IMG/VR virus record: IMGVR_UViG_3300019124_000096
Span: 1-35,184 of that record
Strand: one strand, 5' to 3'
From: a virus
Length of the DNA: 35,184 nt
The notes under the pieces were generated by a model that saw only the letters and a list, made by a program, of their open reading frames with translations, was not told where the DNA came from and made no database searches. Shown here piece by piece: positions 15,913 through 24,406 of the stretch. Position 1 is the stretch's first letter. Each line of letters begins with the position of its first letter. The translations under genes were made by a program, and so were the position numbers.

Positions 15913-16503
15913 ATGGACTCGCTCGCCGAACTTCAGCGCCAGCAGAGCAACGTGATCCGCCTCGGCACTGTTTGCGAGGTGGATCACGCTGCAGCCCGCT
16001 GCCGTGTCCAGACTGGCGAGATCACGACAGACTGGCTGCCCTGGTTCGTTCCCCGCGCGGGCGACTCGATCGAGTGGTCGGCACCAAGCGTCGGCGAGCA
16101 GATCATGCTGCTTTCGCCGGGCGGCGATACGCACGGCGCCGTCGCGCTGCGCGGCGTGTACTCCGACGCCTTCCCAGCGCCTGCTTCGTCGAACACCTTG
16201 CACCTGGTGCGCTTCCCAGACGGCGCGCAGATCGAGTACGACCACGCCGCGCACGCGCTGAAGGCCACGCTTCCGGGCGGCGGGACCGCGGAGATCACCG
16301 CCGATGGCGGCGTCACCATCAACGGCCCGGTGACCATCAACGGCGACACCCAGATCAACGGCAACACGCAGGTGGACGGCGACGTCTCCATTACAGGCCG
16401 AGCCGAGGCCGAGGTGGACGTGATCGGCGGCGGCAAGAGCCTGAAGACCCACAAGCACAGCGGCGTCATGTCGGGCGGCGCCCTCTCGGGGCCGCCGGCA
16501 TGA
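15913..16503 (+). CDS. V: Baseplate central spike (P2 gpV)
   Basis: Spike that pierces the outer membrane. From ATG 15913 it is 196 residues, and alignment with P2 gpV (211) is clear: RLGTVCEVDHAAARCRVQTG, then WWAPSVGEQ-like WSAPSVGEQIMLLSPGG, and HLVRFPDGAQIEYD. A beta-helical repeat of ITINGP-type units follows (GVTINGPVTINGDTQINGNTQ). The C-terminal HKHSG provides the HxH iron-binding tip known from P2. The frame is open from 15865, but that ATG sits on a hairpin. The stop overlaps the W start. Confidence 0.93.
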   Translation: MDSLAELQRQQSNVIRLGTVCEVDHAAARCRVQTGEITTDWLPWFVPRAGDSIEWSAPSVGEQIMLLSPGGDTHGAVALRGVYSDAFPAPASSNTLHLVRFPDGAQIEYDHAAHALKATLPGGGTAEITADGGVTINGPVTINGDTQINGNTQVDGDVSITGRAEAEVDVIGGGKSLKTHKHSGVMSGGALSGPPA

Positions 16504-16859
16504 GGGGGATGGATGCTCGCACCGGCCGCGCGCTCGACGGGGAGGAACACCTGCGGCAGTCGATCGCCGACATCCTCACCACGCCGCTCGGCAGCCGCGT
16601 CATGCGCCGCGACTACGGCTCGCTCCTGCCTGAGCTGATCGACCAGCCCTTCAACGGCGCCACGCGCACGAAGCTGTACGGCGCCACCGCCACCGCGCTG
16701 ATGCGCTGGGAGCCGCGGATCCGATTGACGCGCGTCGGGATCACCGCCGGCGACGCGCCTGGCGCATTCACGGTCGAGATCGAGGGGCGCCGCACCGATG
16801 TCGCGCCGGCCAACGCCTACACCCGCCTCACCCTGCCCCTGCGCCTACGCGCCCACTGA
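16500..16859 (+). CDS. W: Baseplate wedge protein W (P2 gpW, gp25-like)
   Basis: 119 residues of the T4 gp25/P2 gpW family (P2 gpW 115). The family core is DARTGRALDGEEHLRQSIADILTTPLGSRVMRRDYGSLLPELIDQP in its conserved order. It may start at ATG 16500, overlapping the V stop as ATGA, or at ATG 16509, which has AGGGGG before it. V and W follow the fibre genes here rather than preceding J as in P2. Confidence 0.93.
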   Translation: MRGMDARTGRALDGEEHLRQSIADILTTPLGSRVMRRDYGSLLPELIDQPFNGATRTKLYGATATALMRWEPRIRLTRVGITAGDAPGAFTVEIEGRRTDVAPANAYTRLTLPLRLRAH

Positions 16860-16876
16860 AGCCCCAGGAGAGCCTC

Positions 16877-18046
16877 ATGACCTCCAGCTACCACCACGGC
16901 GTTCGCGTCGTCGAGATCAACAACGGCGCCCGCCACATCCGCATGGTGTCCACCGCAGTGGTGGGCGTCGTCTGCACGGCGAGCGATGCGGACGCCACCG
17001 CGTTCCCGCTGAACAAGCCGGTGCTGCTGACCGATCTGCGCGGTGCGCTCGCCAAGGCGGGCACGAACGGCACGCTGGCCGCGACGTTGCGCGCCATCGC
17101 CGACCAGGCGGATCCGATCACCGTCGTCGTGCGCGTCGAAACCGGGGCCGATGAGGCGGCGACCACCACGAACGTGATCGGCGCCACCACGGGCGGCACG
17201 TACACCGGGATGCAGGCGCTGCTGGCCGCGCAGGCGCAGCTGGGTGTCCGGCCGCGGATCCTTGCCTGCCCCGGCTTGGACACGCAGGCGGTCGCCACGG
17301 CGCTGGCAGTGGTCGCCAAGAAGCTGCGCGGCATGGCCTACGTGAGCGCGGCCGGCGCAGCGACGAAAGAGGATGCGGTCAGCTACCGCGAGGACTTCGG
17401 CGATCGCGAGCTGATGATCATCTGGCCCGACTTCCTTTCGTGGAACACCACCACCAACAGCGCCCAGGCCGCGCCAGCGACCGCACGCGCGGTCGGCTTG
17501 CGAGCGCGGATCGACCAGGAGCAGGGCTGGCACAAGACGCTGTCCAACGTCCCAGTTTCGGGCGTTACGGGCATCTCGCGCGACGTGCACTGGGATCTGC
17601 AGGATCCGAGCACCGATGCCGGCTACCTCAACGCCGGCGACGTCACCACGCTGGTGAACGCCAACGGTTTCCGCTTCTGGGGCAGCCGCACCTGCAGCGA
17701 TGATCCGCTCTTCGCGTTCGAGAGCTCCGTTCGAACGGCCCAGGTGCTCGCCGACAGCATCGCCGACTCGCTGCTCTGGGCGGTCGACAAGCCGATGCAT
17801 CCCTCGCTGGTGCGCGACATCATCGAGTCGATCAACGCGAAGTTCCGCGAGCTGAAGGCCGGCGGCTACGTGATCGAGGCGCGCGCCTGGTACGACGAAA
17901 CGCAGAACACCTCGCAGTCGCTGGCCAGTGGAAAGCTGTACATCGACTACGACTACACCCCGGTGCCGCCGCTCGAGGATCTGACGCTGCGGCAACGGAT
18001 CACCGACCGCTACCTCGCCGACTTCGCCAGCCGCGTCACCGGCTGA
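16877..18046 (+). CDS. FI: Tail sheath protein (P2 gpFI)
   Basis: Contractile sheath subunit, 389 residues (P2 FI 396). It begins YHHGVRVVEINNGARHIRMVSTAVVG, the standard opening. The C-terminal sheath domain contains RTCSDDPLFAFESSVRTAQVLADSI and the extended-arm GGYVIEARAWYDETQN segment, also standard. A CAGGAGAG ribosome site precedes the ATG. It is paired with the tube gene downstream. Confidence 0.96.
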   Translation: MTSSYHHGVRVVEINNGARHIRMVSTAVVGVVCTASDADATAFPLNKPVLLTDLRGALAKAGTNGTLAATLRAIADQADPITVVVRVETGADEAATTTNVIGATTGGTYTGMQALLAAQAQLGVRPRILACPGLDTQAVATALAVVAKKLRGMAYVSAAGAATKEDAVSYREDFGDRELMIIWPDFLSWNTTTNSAQAAPATARAVGLRARIDQEQGWHKTLSNVPVSGVTGISRDVHWDLQDPSTDAGYLNAGDVTTLVNANGFRFWGSRTCSDDPLFAFESSVRTAQVLADSIADSLLWAVDKPMHPSLVRDIIESINAKFRELKAGGYVIEARAWYDETQNTSQSLASGKLYIDYDYTPVPPLEDLTLRQRITDRYLADFASRVTG

Positions 18047-18085
18047 CCGCGGCGCCGACTGCCTGCCTGACTTCCGGAGACGTCC

Positions 18086-18595
18086 ATGTCCCTGCCCCGC
18101 AAGCTGAAGAACTTCAACCTGTTCAACGACGGCGACAGCTACCTCGGCCAGGTCGGCGAAGTGAAGCTGCCGACCCTCAGCCGCACGATGGAGGACTACC
18201 GCGGCGGCGGCATGTCTGGCCCGGTGCCGATCGACTTCGGCCAGGAGAAGATCGAGCTGGAGTGGAAGTGCGGCGGCCTCATGCGCGGCGTGCTGCGCCA
18301 GTACGGCGTCACCCGCCACGACGCCGTGCAGCTGCGCTTCGCCGGCGCGTACCAGCGCGACGACACGGGCGCCGTGGACGCGGTCGAGATCGTTGTGCGC
18401 GGCCGCCACAGCGAGATCGACCCCGGCAACGCGAAGGCCGGCGAGGACACCGAGTTCGCGGTCAAGACGGCCTGCAGCTACTACAAGCTCGTCGTCAACG
18501 GCGTCGTCGAGATCGAGATCGACTTGGTGAACATGGTCGAGATCGTCGGCGGCGTGGACCGCCTCGCTGAGCAGCGCCGCGCGATCGGCGCCTGA
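18086..18595 (+). CDS. FII: Major tail tube protein (P2 gpFII)
   Basis: Tail tube subunit, 169 residues (P2 FII 172). It opens with LPRKLKNFNLFNDGDSYLGQV, carries a KLPTLSRTMEDYRGGGM stretch, and ends with the VNGVVEIEIDLVNMVEIVGGVDRL motif, all diagnostic. A CCGGAGACGTCC ribosome site precedes the ATG. A compact palindrome around 18609-18630 follows in the 57-bp gap before E. Confidence 0.96.
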   Translation: MSLPRKLKNFNLFNDGDSYLGQVGEVKLPTLSRTMEDYRGGGMSGPVPIDFGQEKIELEWKCGGLMRGVLRQYGVTRHDAVQLRFAGAYQRDDTGAVDAVEIVVRGRHSEIDPGNAKAGEDTEFAVKTACSYYKLVVNGVVEIEIDLVNMVEIVGGVDRLAEQRRAIGA

Positions 18596-18652
18596 CCACC
18601 CCGGGCCCGGCCAGCGCTGGGCCGCACCCCCTTCCTCTGAGAGAGAGCCCCG

Positions 18653-18982
18653 ATGTCTAAGAACGAAGCCGCCCCGGCGGCCCCCATCCGCGCCCAGGCC
18701 ACCGTCACCCTCGATACGCCGATCGTGCGTGGCGAGCAGAAGATCGAGCAGGTCATCCTGCGCAAGCCGCTCGCCGGCGAGCTGCGCGGCGTCGCCTTGG
18801 CGGACCTGCTTCGGATGGACGTCGGCGCGCTGCAGACCGTACTTCCACGCATCACGGTCCCGACGCTCACCACGCACGACGTCCAGACCATGGAGCTGCC
18901 GGATCTGCTGCAGCTCGGGGGGGAGCTCGCTGGTTTTTTCTTGACGAAGGCGGATCGGGCCGCCCTGTACCCCGGCACGTAG
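18653..18982 (+). CDS. E: Tail assembly chaperone gpE (zero-frame product)
   Basis: Tail assembly chaperone of 109 residues in the unshifted frame (P2 gpE 91). The middle contains ILRKPLAGELRGVALADLLRMD and TMELPDLLQLGGELAGFF, typical of this family. At 18934-18940 the frame reads T TTT TTC, a -1 slippery heptamer. Ribosomes that slip continue into the E' frame and make a longer E+E' protein. The gene lies between tube and tape measure, where frameshifted chaperones of contractile and lambda-like tails are found. Confidence 0.92.
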   Translation: MSKNEAAPAAPIRAQATVTLDTPIVRGEQKIEQVILRKPLAGELRGVALADLLRMDVGALQTVLPRITVPTLTTHDVQTMELPDLLQLGGELAGFFLTKADRAALYPGT

Positions 18983-19104
18983 AGGACGCCATGGCCGACG
19001 TCGCCGCGGTGTTCCACTGGACACCCGCGACGATGGACGTGATGCCCCTAGAGGAACTGATGGAGTGGCGCGAGCGCGCCCGCGAACGCAGCGGAGCCGA
19101 CTGA
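18940..19104 (+). CDS. E': gpE' extension, reached by -1 frameshift from E
   Basis: The -1 frame is open from the slippery heptamer through to TGA 19102-19104. It encodes 54 residues that end in the gpE'-type motif VFHWTPATMDVMPLEELMEW with RERARERSG. Joined to the first 96 codons of E it gives a 150-residue E+E' protein (P2 142). A GGCGG/CCGCC stem (18949-18953/18960-18964) lies 8 nt after the heptamer, the normal stimulator spacing. An internal ATG at 18991 could also give a free 37-residue product, as often annotated. Confidence 0.85.
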   Translation, partial: LDEGGSGRPVPRHVEDAMADVAAVFHWTPATMDVMPLEELMEWRERARERSGAD

Positions 19105-19121
19105 CGTGGTAACGTGGATGC

Positions 19122-19253
19122 GTGACCTTCCTCGTCCTTCTGATCGCGACCCTGCTCGGCCTGTGCGCCATCGGCGCGCTGATGCTCTTGCACCGGCTGA
19201 TCGCGGCGGCGCTGCGCCACCTCCTCCCCAACTGCAAGGCGTCGCCGAACTGA
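19122..19253 (+). CDS. Candidate small membrane protein between E' and T
   Basis: A 43-codon frame starting at GTG 19122 encodes a single hydrophobic segment (VTFLVLLIATLLGLCAIGALMLL) followed by a short basic tail with HRLIAAALRHLLP. It fills the 167-bp gap between E' and T, which P2 lacks. A weak GGA lies upstream. It may be a real short phage protein or a chance frame in GC-rich DNA. Confidence 0.4.
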   Translation: MTFLVLLIATLLGLCAIGALMLLHRLIAAALRHLLPNCKASPN

Positions 19254-19271
19254 CGCCGGAGGCCGCCTGAC

Positions 19272-21986
19272 ATGGCGGGCTCCGGCAATCTCCGCCTGCA
19301 GGTCATCCTCAGCGCGATCGACCGCGCCACCGGCCCGCTGCGCAAGGTCATGGGCGGCAGCAGCGGCGCCGCCAAGGCGCTGCGCGCCGCTCGCGAGCAG
19401 CTCAAGTCGCTGGACGCTATGCAGGCGCGCATGGACGGCTTTCGCCGCCTCACGCAGGAGACGAAGACGTCGTCGATCGCGCTGCGGGCTGCTCAACAGC
19501 GCGTGCGACAGATGGCCGAGCAGCTCGGCGCTGCAGAAGCGCCCAGCCGCGCGGCGGCGCGAGCCTACGAGCGGGCGCGCGCGGAGGCCGAGCGGCTGCG
19601 CCAGGCGCACATGGGCAACCTGCGGGCCCTCAAAGCGGTCCGCGCGGATCTCACCGCGGCCGGGATCGCCACCAGCCGCTTCCGAGAGCACGAACAGCGC
19701 CTGCGCACCGAGATCGAGCAGGCCAACCGCCAGATCGGCGAGCAGAAGCGCCGCCTCGAGGCGCTCGGCCGCGCCCAGCAGCGCATGCGCAAGATGCATG
19801 GCGCCGGCATGACGATGGCCGCGCACGGCGCCGGGGCGATGGCCGCAGGCGGCGTCGCTGCCCGCGGCGTGATGGCGCCTGTCGCCGCCTTCGCGGCACA
19901 GGAGGAAGCCGCGGCGCAGCTGCGCGCAGCCATGATGCACTCGAACGGCCAGATCCATGCGGACTACGCCCGGATCGACGCCCTGGCGCAACGCCTAGGC
20001 AACCGGCTGCCCGGCACCACGGCCGACTTCTACGAGATGTTCACCATGCTGCGGCGGCAGGGCATGTCGTCGCAGGTGATTCTGGGGGGGCTCGGAGAGG
20101 CCACCGCCTACCTCGGCGCGCAGCTGCGCCTTCCGTACACCGAAGCCGCGCAGTTTGCCGCCAAGCTGCAGGACGCCACGCGCTCCACCGAAGCCGAGAT
20201 GATGGGGCTGGCCGACGTCATCCAGCGCACGTTCTACCTGGGCGTCGATCACGACAACATGCTGCAGGGTTTCAGCAAGCTATCGCCCGCGCTCGGCACC
20301 TTGCGGATGCGGGGTCTCGCCGCGACGAACGCGCTCGCCCCGCTGCTGGTAATGGCAGACCAGGCGGGCATGGCCGGCGAACAGGCCGGCAATGCGTACC
20401 GCAAGGTGTTCCAGTACGCGATGGATGCCGAGAAGGTCGGCAAGGCGAACAGCCTGCTCAAGCCGACCGGCATCCGGCTCGACTTCACCGATGGGAAGGG
20501 CGAGTTCGGTGGCCTAAACCAGATGTTCGCCCAGCTGCAGAAGCTCAAGGGGTTGAACACGCAAGATCGCCTCGCCGTTATCAAGAAGCTGTTCGGCGAC
20601 GATGCCGAGACGCTGCAGGTCGTCTCGCTGCTGATCGACAAGGGCAAGGCCGGCTATGAGGAGGTGCAGCGCAAGATGGCCGCGCAGGCCAGCCTGCAGC
20701 AGCGTGTCAACTCGCAGCTCGGCACGCTCAAGAATCTCTGGGAAGCGGCCACCGGCACGGCCACCAACGTGCTGGCGAGTGTCGGCGAGACGATCGAACC
20801 GGAGCTCAAGGCGCTCGTGCAGTGGCTCGGTGAGGTCACCGCGGGCTTCCAGACGTGGGTCAAGGAGAACCCGCAGCTCGCCGCGGTGCTGTTCAAGGTC
20901 GCGGCGGCGTGCGTCGCGCTGCTGATCGGCCTGGGCGCGATTGCCGTCGCCATCGGCACCGTGCTGATGCCATTCGCGGGCCTTCAGCTGGTGCTGGTGA
21001 AGGCGCTGCCCTTGTTCACGAGCGTCGGGAAGGTGCTCGGCTGGCTGGCCGGCGGCGTGGTGCCTAAGGTGATCGGCGTGATCCGTCTGCTCAGCGTGGC
21101 CCTCTTCACCACGCCGATCGGCTGGATCATCCTCGGCATCACAGCACTCGCCGGCGCGGCCTACCTCATCTACCGCAACTGGGGGCCGATCAAGACCTGG
21201 TTCCTCGGCCTGTGGGAGACCATCAAGGCGAAAGCCAGCATCGCCTGGGATGTGGTGAAAGGCATGCTCGCATGGACGCCGCTAGGCGTGATTGTGAGCA
21301 ACTGGGGGCGCATCAAGGAGTACTTCGCGCAGCTCTGGGCGGGCATCAAGCAGTACGTGGCCGGCGCGTGGGATGCGCTGGCCGGCATCTTCACCGGCGA
21401 CGGCGCGCGGCTTCGCGCCGGGCTGCAGCAGATGTGGCAGGCGATCAACGGCATCCTCGGCGGCTGGCCGGCGAAGCTGCTGCAGGCCGGCATCGCGATG
21501 ATCGACGGCCTGGTGCAAGGCATCCGCACCCGGCTCGGCGCGGTGAAGGACGCGCTGGCGTCGATCGGCAACGGCGCCATCGGCGCGCTGAAGCGGCTGC
21601 TGGGCATCCACAGCCCGTCGCGTGTCTTCGCGCAACTCGGCGTCTACACCATGCAGGGCTTCGCCGGAGGCATCGCACGCGGCCAGAGCGCGCCGCTGGA
21701 CCGCATCAACGCGTTCGGCACCCGCTTGCAGCACGCCGGCGCCGGTCTTGCGCTGGCGGCGGCCGCGACGCCCGCTGTGGCGGTCGACAACCGCCCGCCC
21801 GTCGCGGTGGCGCCCGCCGCGGGTTTCGCCGGCGGCGCGGGGATCCACATCGAGGCCATCCACATTCATGCAGCGCCGGGGATGGACGTGCAGGCCGTGG
21901 CGCGCGAGGTGCGCCGGCAGCTGGAGCTGCTCGAGCGCGAGCGTGCCGCCCAGAAGCGCTCCCGGCTCGGCGACTACGGCGACTGA
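19272..21986 (+). CDS. T: Tail tape measure protein (P2 gpT)
   Basis: Determines tail length and is threaded through the tube; 904 residues (P2 gpT 815), so the tail may be somewhat longer. Residues 1-170 are coiled-coil with many Arg/Glu/Gln. The region around 195-450 has the tape-measure core domain (ADYARIDALAQRLGNRLPGT onward). Hydrophobic segments near residues 535-560, 575-590 and 605-635 may help form a channel in the host inner membrane. The C-terminal part has the GIHSPSRVFAQLG motif common in tape measures. GGAGG lies about 10 nt upstream of the ATG. Confidence 0.95.
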   Translation: MAGSGNLRLQVILSAIDRATGPLRKVMGGSSGAAKALRAAREQLKSLDAMQARMDGFRRLTQETKTSSIALRAAQQRVRQMAEQLGAAEAPSRAAARAYERARAEAERLRQAHMGNLRALKAVRADLTAAGIATSRFREHEQRLRTEIEQANRQIGEQKRRLEALGRAQQRMRKMHGAGMTMAAHGAGAMAAGGVAARGVMAPVAAFAAQEEAAAQLRAAMMHSNGQIHADYARIDALAQRLGNRLPGTTADFYEMFTMLRRQGMSSQVILGGLGEATAYLGAQLRLPYTEAAQFAAKLQDATRSTEAEMMGLADVIQRTFYLGVDHDNMLQGFSKLSPALGTLRMRGLAATNALAPLLVMADQAGMAGEQAGNAYRKVFQYAMDAEKVGKANSLLKPTGIRLDFTDGKGEFGGLNQMFAQLQKLKGLNTQDRLAVIKKLFGDDAETLQVVSLLIDKGKAGYEEVQRKMAAQASLQQRVNSQLGTLKNLWEAATGTATNVLASVGETIEPELKALVQWLGEVTAGFQTWVKENPQLAAVLFKVAAACVALLIGLGAIAVAIGTVLMPFAGLQLVLVKALPLFTSVGKVLGWLAGGVVPKVIGVIRLLSVALFTTPIGWIILGITALAGAAYLIYRNWGPIKTWFLGLWETIKAKASIAWDVVKGMLAWTPLGVIVSNWGRIKEYFAQLWAGIKQYVAGAWDALAGIFTGDGARLRAGLQQMWQAINGILGGWPAKLLQAGIAMIDGLVQGIRTRLGAVKDALASIGNGAIGALKRLLGIHSPSRVFAQLGVYTMQGFAGGIARGQSAPLDRINAFGTRLQHAGAGLALAAAATPAVAVDNRPPVAVAPAAGFAGGAGIHIEAIHIHAAPGMDVQAVAREVRRQLELLERERAAQKRSRLGDYGD

Positions 21987-21997
21987 GGCATACCGCG

Positions 21998-22417
21998 ATG
22001 ATGATGGCGCTCGGCACCTTCGTGTTCTCGCTGCCCGAACTCGCCTACCAGCAGCTTCAACGCTCCGTCGCATGGCGCCACGCCAGCACCGAGCGCGTCG
22101 GCGCGCGCGCAGCTCACCAGTTTCTCGGCCCTGGCGAGGAAACCATCGAGCTCTCGGGCCTGGTCGCCCCGGAGCTCACCGGCACGCCGGCGTCCCTGGA
22201 TACCCTGCGTGAGTTGGCGGACGAGGGCCGCCCGCTGGCGCTGGTTGACGGCACCGGACTCGTGCACGGCTCCTTCGTGATCACCGGGCTCAACGAAACC
22301 CGCACGCTGTTCTTTCCCGACGGTGCGGCGCGCCGGATCGAGTTCCAGCTGCGACTGCTTCGTGTAGACGACGAGGCCGCGCAGGGCCGCGATGGCGGCC
22401 CGCGGTCGAACGCATGA
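21998..22417 (+). CDS. U: Tail protein U (P2 gpU)
   Basis: 139 residues (P2 gpU 159). Family features are MALGTFVFSLPELAYQQLQRSVAWRHAS-type opening and the FLGPGEETIELSGLVAPELTG segment. It belongs to the tail-tip assembly set together with D and is coupled to D by a 4-nt ATGA overlap. Three consecutive ATG codons at 21998 leave the exact start open by two residues. Confidence 0.94.
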   Translation: MMMALGTFVFSLPELAYQQLQRSVAWRHASTERVGARAAHQFLGPGEETIELSGLVAPELTGTPASLDTLRELADEGRPLALVDGTGLVHGSFVITGLNETRTLFFPDGAARRIEFQLRLLRVDDEAAQGRDGGPRSNA

Positions 22418-23415
22418 GCGAGCCCTACGCCATTCCAGCGTGGCGGGTAGTACTAGGCGGCCAGGACCTGACCGAGCGGATCCGCCCTCGCCTGATCGAC
22501 CTGACGCTCACCGAGAGCCGCGGCGGCGAGGCGGACCAGCTCGACCTGCGTATCCACGATCACGACGGCCGTATGGGGCTGCCGCGCCGCGGCGTTGAGC
22601 TGACCGTCGCCATCGGCTGGGCGGACGCCGGCATGATCGACAAAGGGCGGTTCCGCGTCGACGAGGTGGAGCACAGCGGCTCGCCCGATGTGATCACCGT
22701 GCGCGCCCGCAGCGCTGACCTTACCCAAGCCATCCGCCGCCGGCGCGAGCGCAGCTGGCACGGCGTGACACTCGGCGCAGTGGTGCGCAACCTTGCAGGC
22801 GAGCACGGCTTGCAGGCGCGCATCGCGCCAGCGCTGGCCGGCGTCTCGATTCAGCACCTCGACCAGGCCGGCGAGAGCGACGCCCACCTGCTCAGCCGAC
22901 TCGCGAAGCGGTACGACGCGGTGGCGACCGTGAAGAACGGCAGCCTGCTGTTCCTCCCTATCGGCGCTGGCCAGACCGCCGCCGGTGACCCTCTTCCGAC
23001 GGTTTCGATCTTCCGCAGGGACGGCGACCAGCACCGCTACCTGCTGGCCGACCGCGAGACCTACAGCGGCGTCCGCGCGTACTGGCACCACAAGGCCGGC
23101 GCGGAGCGCAAGTCGGTGCTGGTCGGCGAAAGCGGGAACGCGAAGCGCCTACGCGACACGTTCAGCAGCGAGGCCGAGGCCCGCGAGCATGCCGAGGCGG
23201 AGTGGAAGCGCATCCAGCGCGGGGCGGCGACGATGTCGTACACCCTCGCCCTTGGCCGCGCGGATCTATATCCGGAGCAGCGCCTGCGCCTGACCGGCTT
23301 CAAGCCTGAGATCGACGCCACCCGATGGCTGATCGCCAAGGCGACCCACAGCATCACCGGCTCGGGTGGCTTCACTACCCAGCTGGAACTCGAGACCGAC
23401 GCCGGTAGACCCTAG
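22414..23415 (+). CDS. D: Tail protein / baseplate hub D (P2 gpD)
   Basis: Late control protein D, a gp27-like baseplate hub that holds the gpV spike; 333 residues (P2 gpD 387). The N-terminal IPAWRVVLGGQDLTERIRPRLIDLTLTESRGGEADQLDLRIHDHDG pattern and the C-terminal LRLTGFKPEIDATRWLIAKATHSI are typical. It is the final gene of the late operon and ends 16 bp before the stop of a converging accessory gene. P2 has ogr at this point; here ogr is elsewhere. Confidence 0.95.
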   Translation: MSEPYAIPAWRVVLGGQDLTERIRPRLIDLTLTESRGGEADQLDLRIHDHDGRMGLPRRGVELTVAIGWADAGMIDKGRFRVDEVEHSGSPDVITVRARSADLTQAIRRRRERSWHGVTLGAVVRNLAGEHGLQARIAPALAGVSIQHLDQAGESDAHLLSRLAKRYDAVATVKNGSLLFLPIGAGQTAAGDPLPTVSIFRRDGDQHRYLLADRETYSGVRAYWHHKAGAERKSVLVGESGNAKRLRDTFSSEAEAREHAEAEWKRIQRGAATMSYTLALGRADLYPEQRLRLTGFKPEIDATRWLIAKATHSITGSGGFTTQLELETDAGRP

Positions 23416-23431
23416 CCCGCAGTGGGCGTGG

Positions 23432-24406
23432 TTACGTGGGCAATTCGCCCTGATGAGCACGCTCCAACACTCGCAGGGCTCGAACGACCATCAAACGTGG
23501 CCGTCCCTCTCGATCGGTTTCATATTCGCCCTCTACCCTCACGAATTCACCGAGCGCATGCTTGGCCTGACGACGGTCAAGTGCTTCGATCACGCAACGA
23601 ATACTTCCGACATTGGCAACGTTCCTCAAATGAAATCGCCTCATGTCGAGATCAATCTCACGTAGCTCGCCACTGAACGCCCCGACCTTCCTCTGGTGGA
23701 GCTGTGGTCGATCCAGGACGTGCTTCAACGTGACTCGCTCTTGAGGCGAAAGCGCGGCGCTTCGCCCACCAGGCGTCGAGATGTCGATCGAATCAATCCC
23801 TCTCCGGCCGGTTGGGGCCAATCGGAACAGCGTGTCGACGGCCGCGTCACGCTTCGCGGGGTCAGGAAGCACGTCTCTAATGGCAGGACTGATCGCGTCG
23901 CCTTCGATCAACCGAGGAATTTCGGGGAGGGAGTGCAACGTATCCTTGACCGTCGCAATCGCGGGCTCGTCATCCTCGTCAAGCAGATCGGATGGTGGCC
24001 TGACGACTGCAAAGCCAGCATACAGACTCCCGGGAGCAAACCCCGTAAGGCGCAGGTCGAGAGCCCTTGAAAAGGCATGCGCGTCTCTCGATGCGAGGTC
24101 AAATAAGGCTCGCGACAAACCTCGAATGGCTCGTTCTGCTGTTCCAGTCAGCCAGTTCACGGCTGAGAGTTTCATCGCCGCTTCTTCTACCGCTGGCCCG
24201 TCGGCGCGAAGAACCAGGTCAGAAGCATCCATGATCCTGGCAAGCGGCATGGCCGTCCTGATCACGTCCAGCAAAAACCCCCTACTGGCGTCAACCACCT
24301 GTCGCGGCGTTAGGTTCATGCCTACGCTCTTCGCTAACAGGCCTTCGGCAACCATGTTCTCCAACACCGCCGTTAGCGTCTGATCTGCATGCTCGGCCCA
24401 GCTCAT
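23432..24406 (-). CDS. Unknown partner protein of the nucleotidyltransferase-like gene
   Basis: I do not recognise this 324-residue protein with confidence. Residues 1-130 are mainly helical (TLTAVLENMVAEGLLAKSVG, then VVDASRGFLLDVIRTAMPL). A middle segment is variable and acidic (DLLDEDDEPA). Residues about 240-318 form a compact beta-rich C-terminal domain (GELREIDLDMRRFHLRNV, then GEFVRVEGEYETDREGRPRL). It overlaps the upstream nucleotidyltransferase-like gene by 4 nt (ATGA), so the two are co-translated and probably act together. G+C is visibly lower than in the phage core, indicating acquisition. There are no membrane or secretion signals. Confidence 0.75.
   Translation of the reverse strand: MSWAEHADQTLTAVLENMVAEGLLAKSVGMNLTPRQVVDASRGFLLDVIRTAMPLARIMDASDLVLRADGPAVEEAAMKLSAVNWLTGTAERAIRGLSRALFDLASRDAHAFSRALDLRLTGFAPGSLYAGFAVVRPPSDLLDEDDEPAIATVKDTLHSLPEIPRLIEGDAISPAIRDVLPDPAKRDAAVDTLFRLAPTGRRGIDSIDISTPGGRSAALSPQERVTLKHVLDRPQLHQRKVGAFSGELREIDLDMRRFHLRNVANVGSIRCVIEALDRRQAKHALGEFVRVEGEYETDREGRPRLMVVRALRVLERAHQGELPT

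Noticed and set aside
18609-18630. Palindrome in the FII-E gap as a terminator
   Set aside because: Self-complementary GC-rich sequence without a T-run inside a continuous late operon; not supported as a terminator.
16817-19453. 878-codon minus-strand frame over sheath, tube and tape-measure genes
   Set aside because: Antisense shadow of clear P2 genes; Arg/Val/Asp/Leu-rich low-complexity translation without family features.
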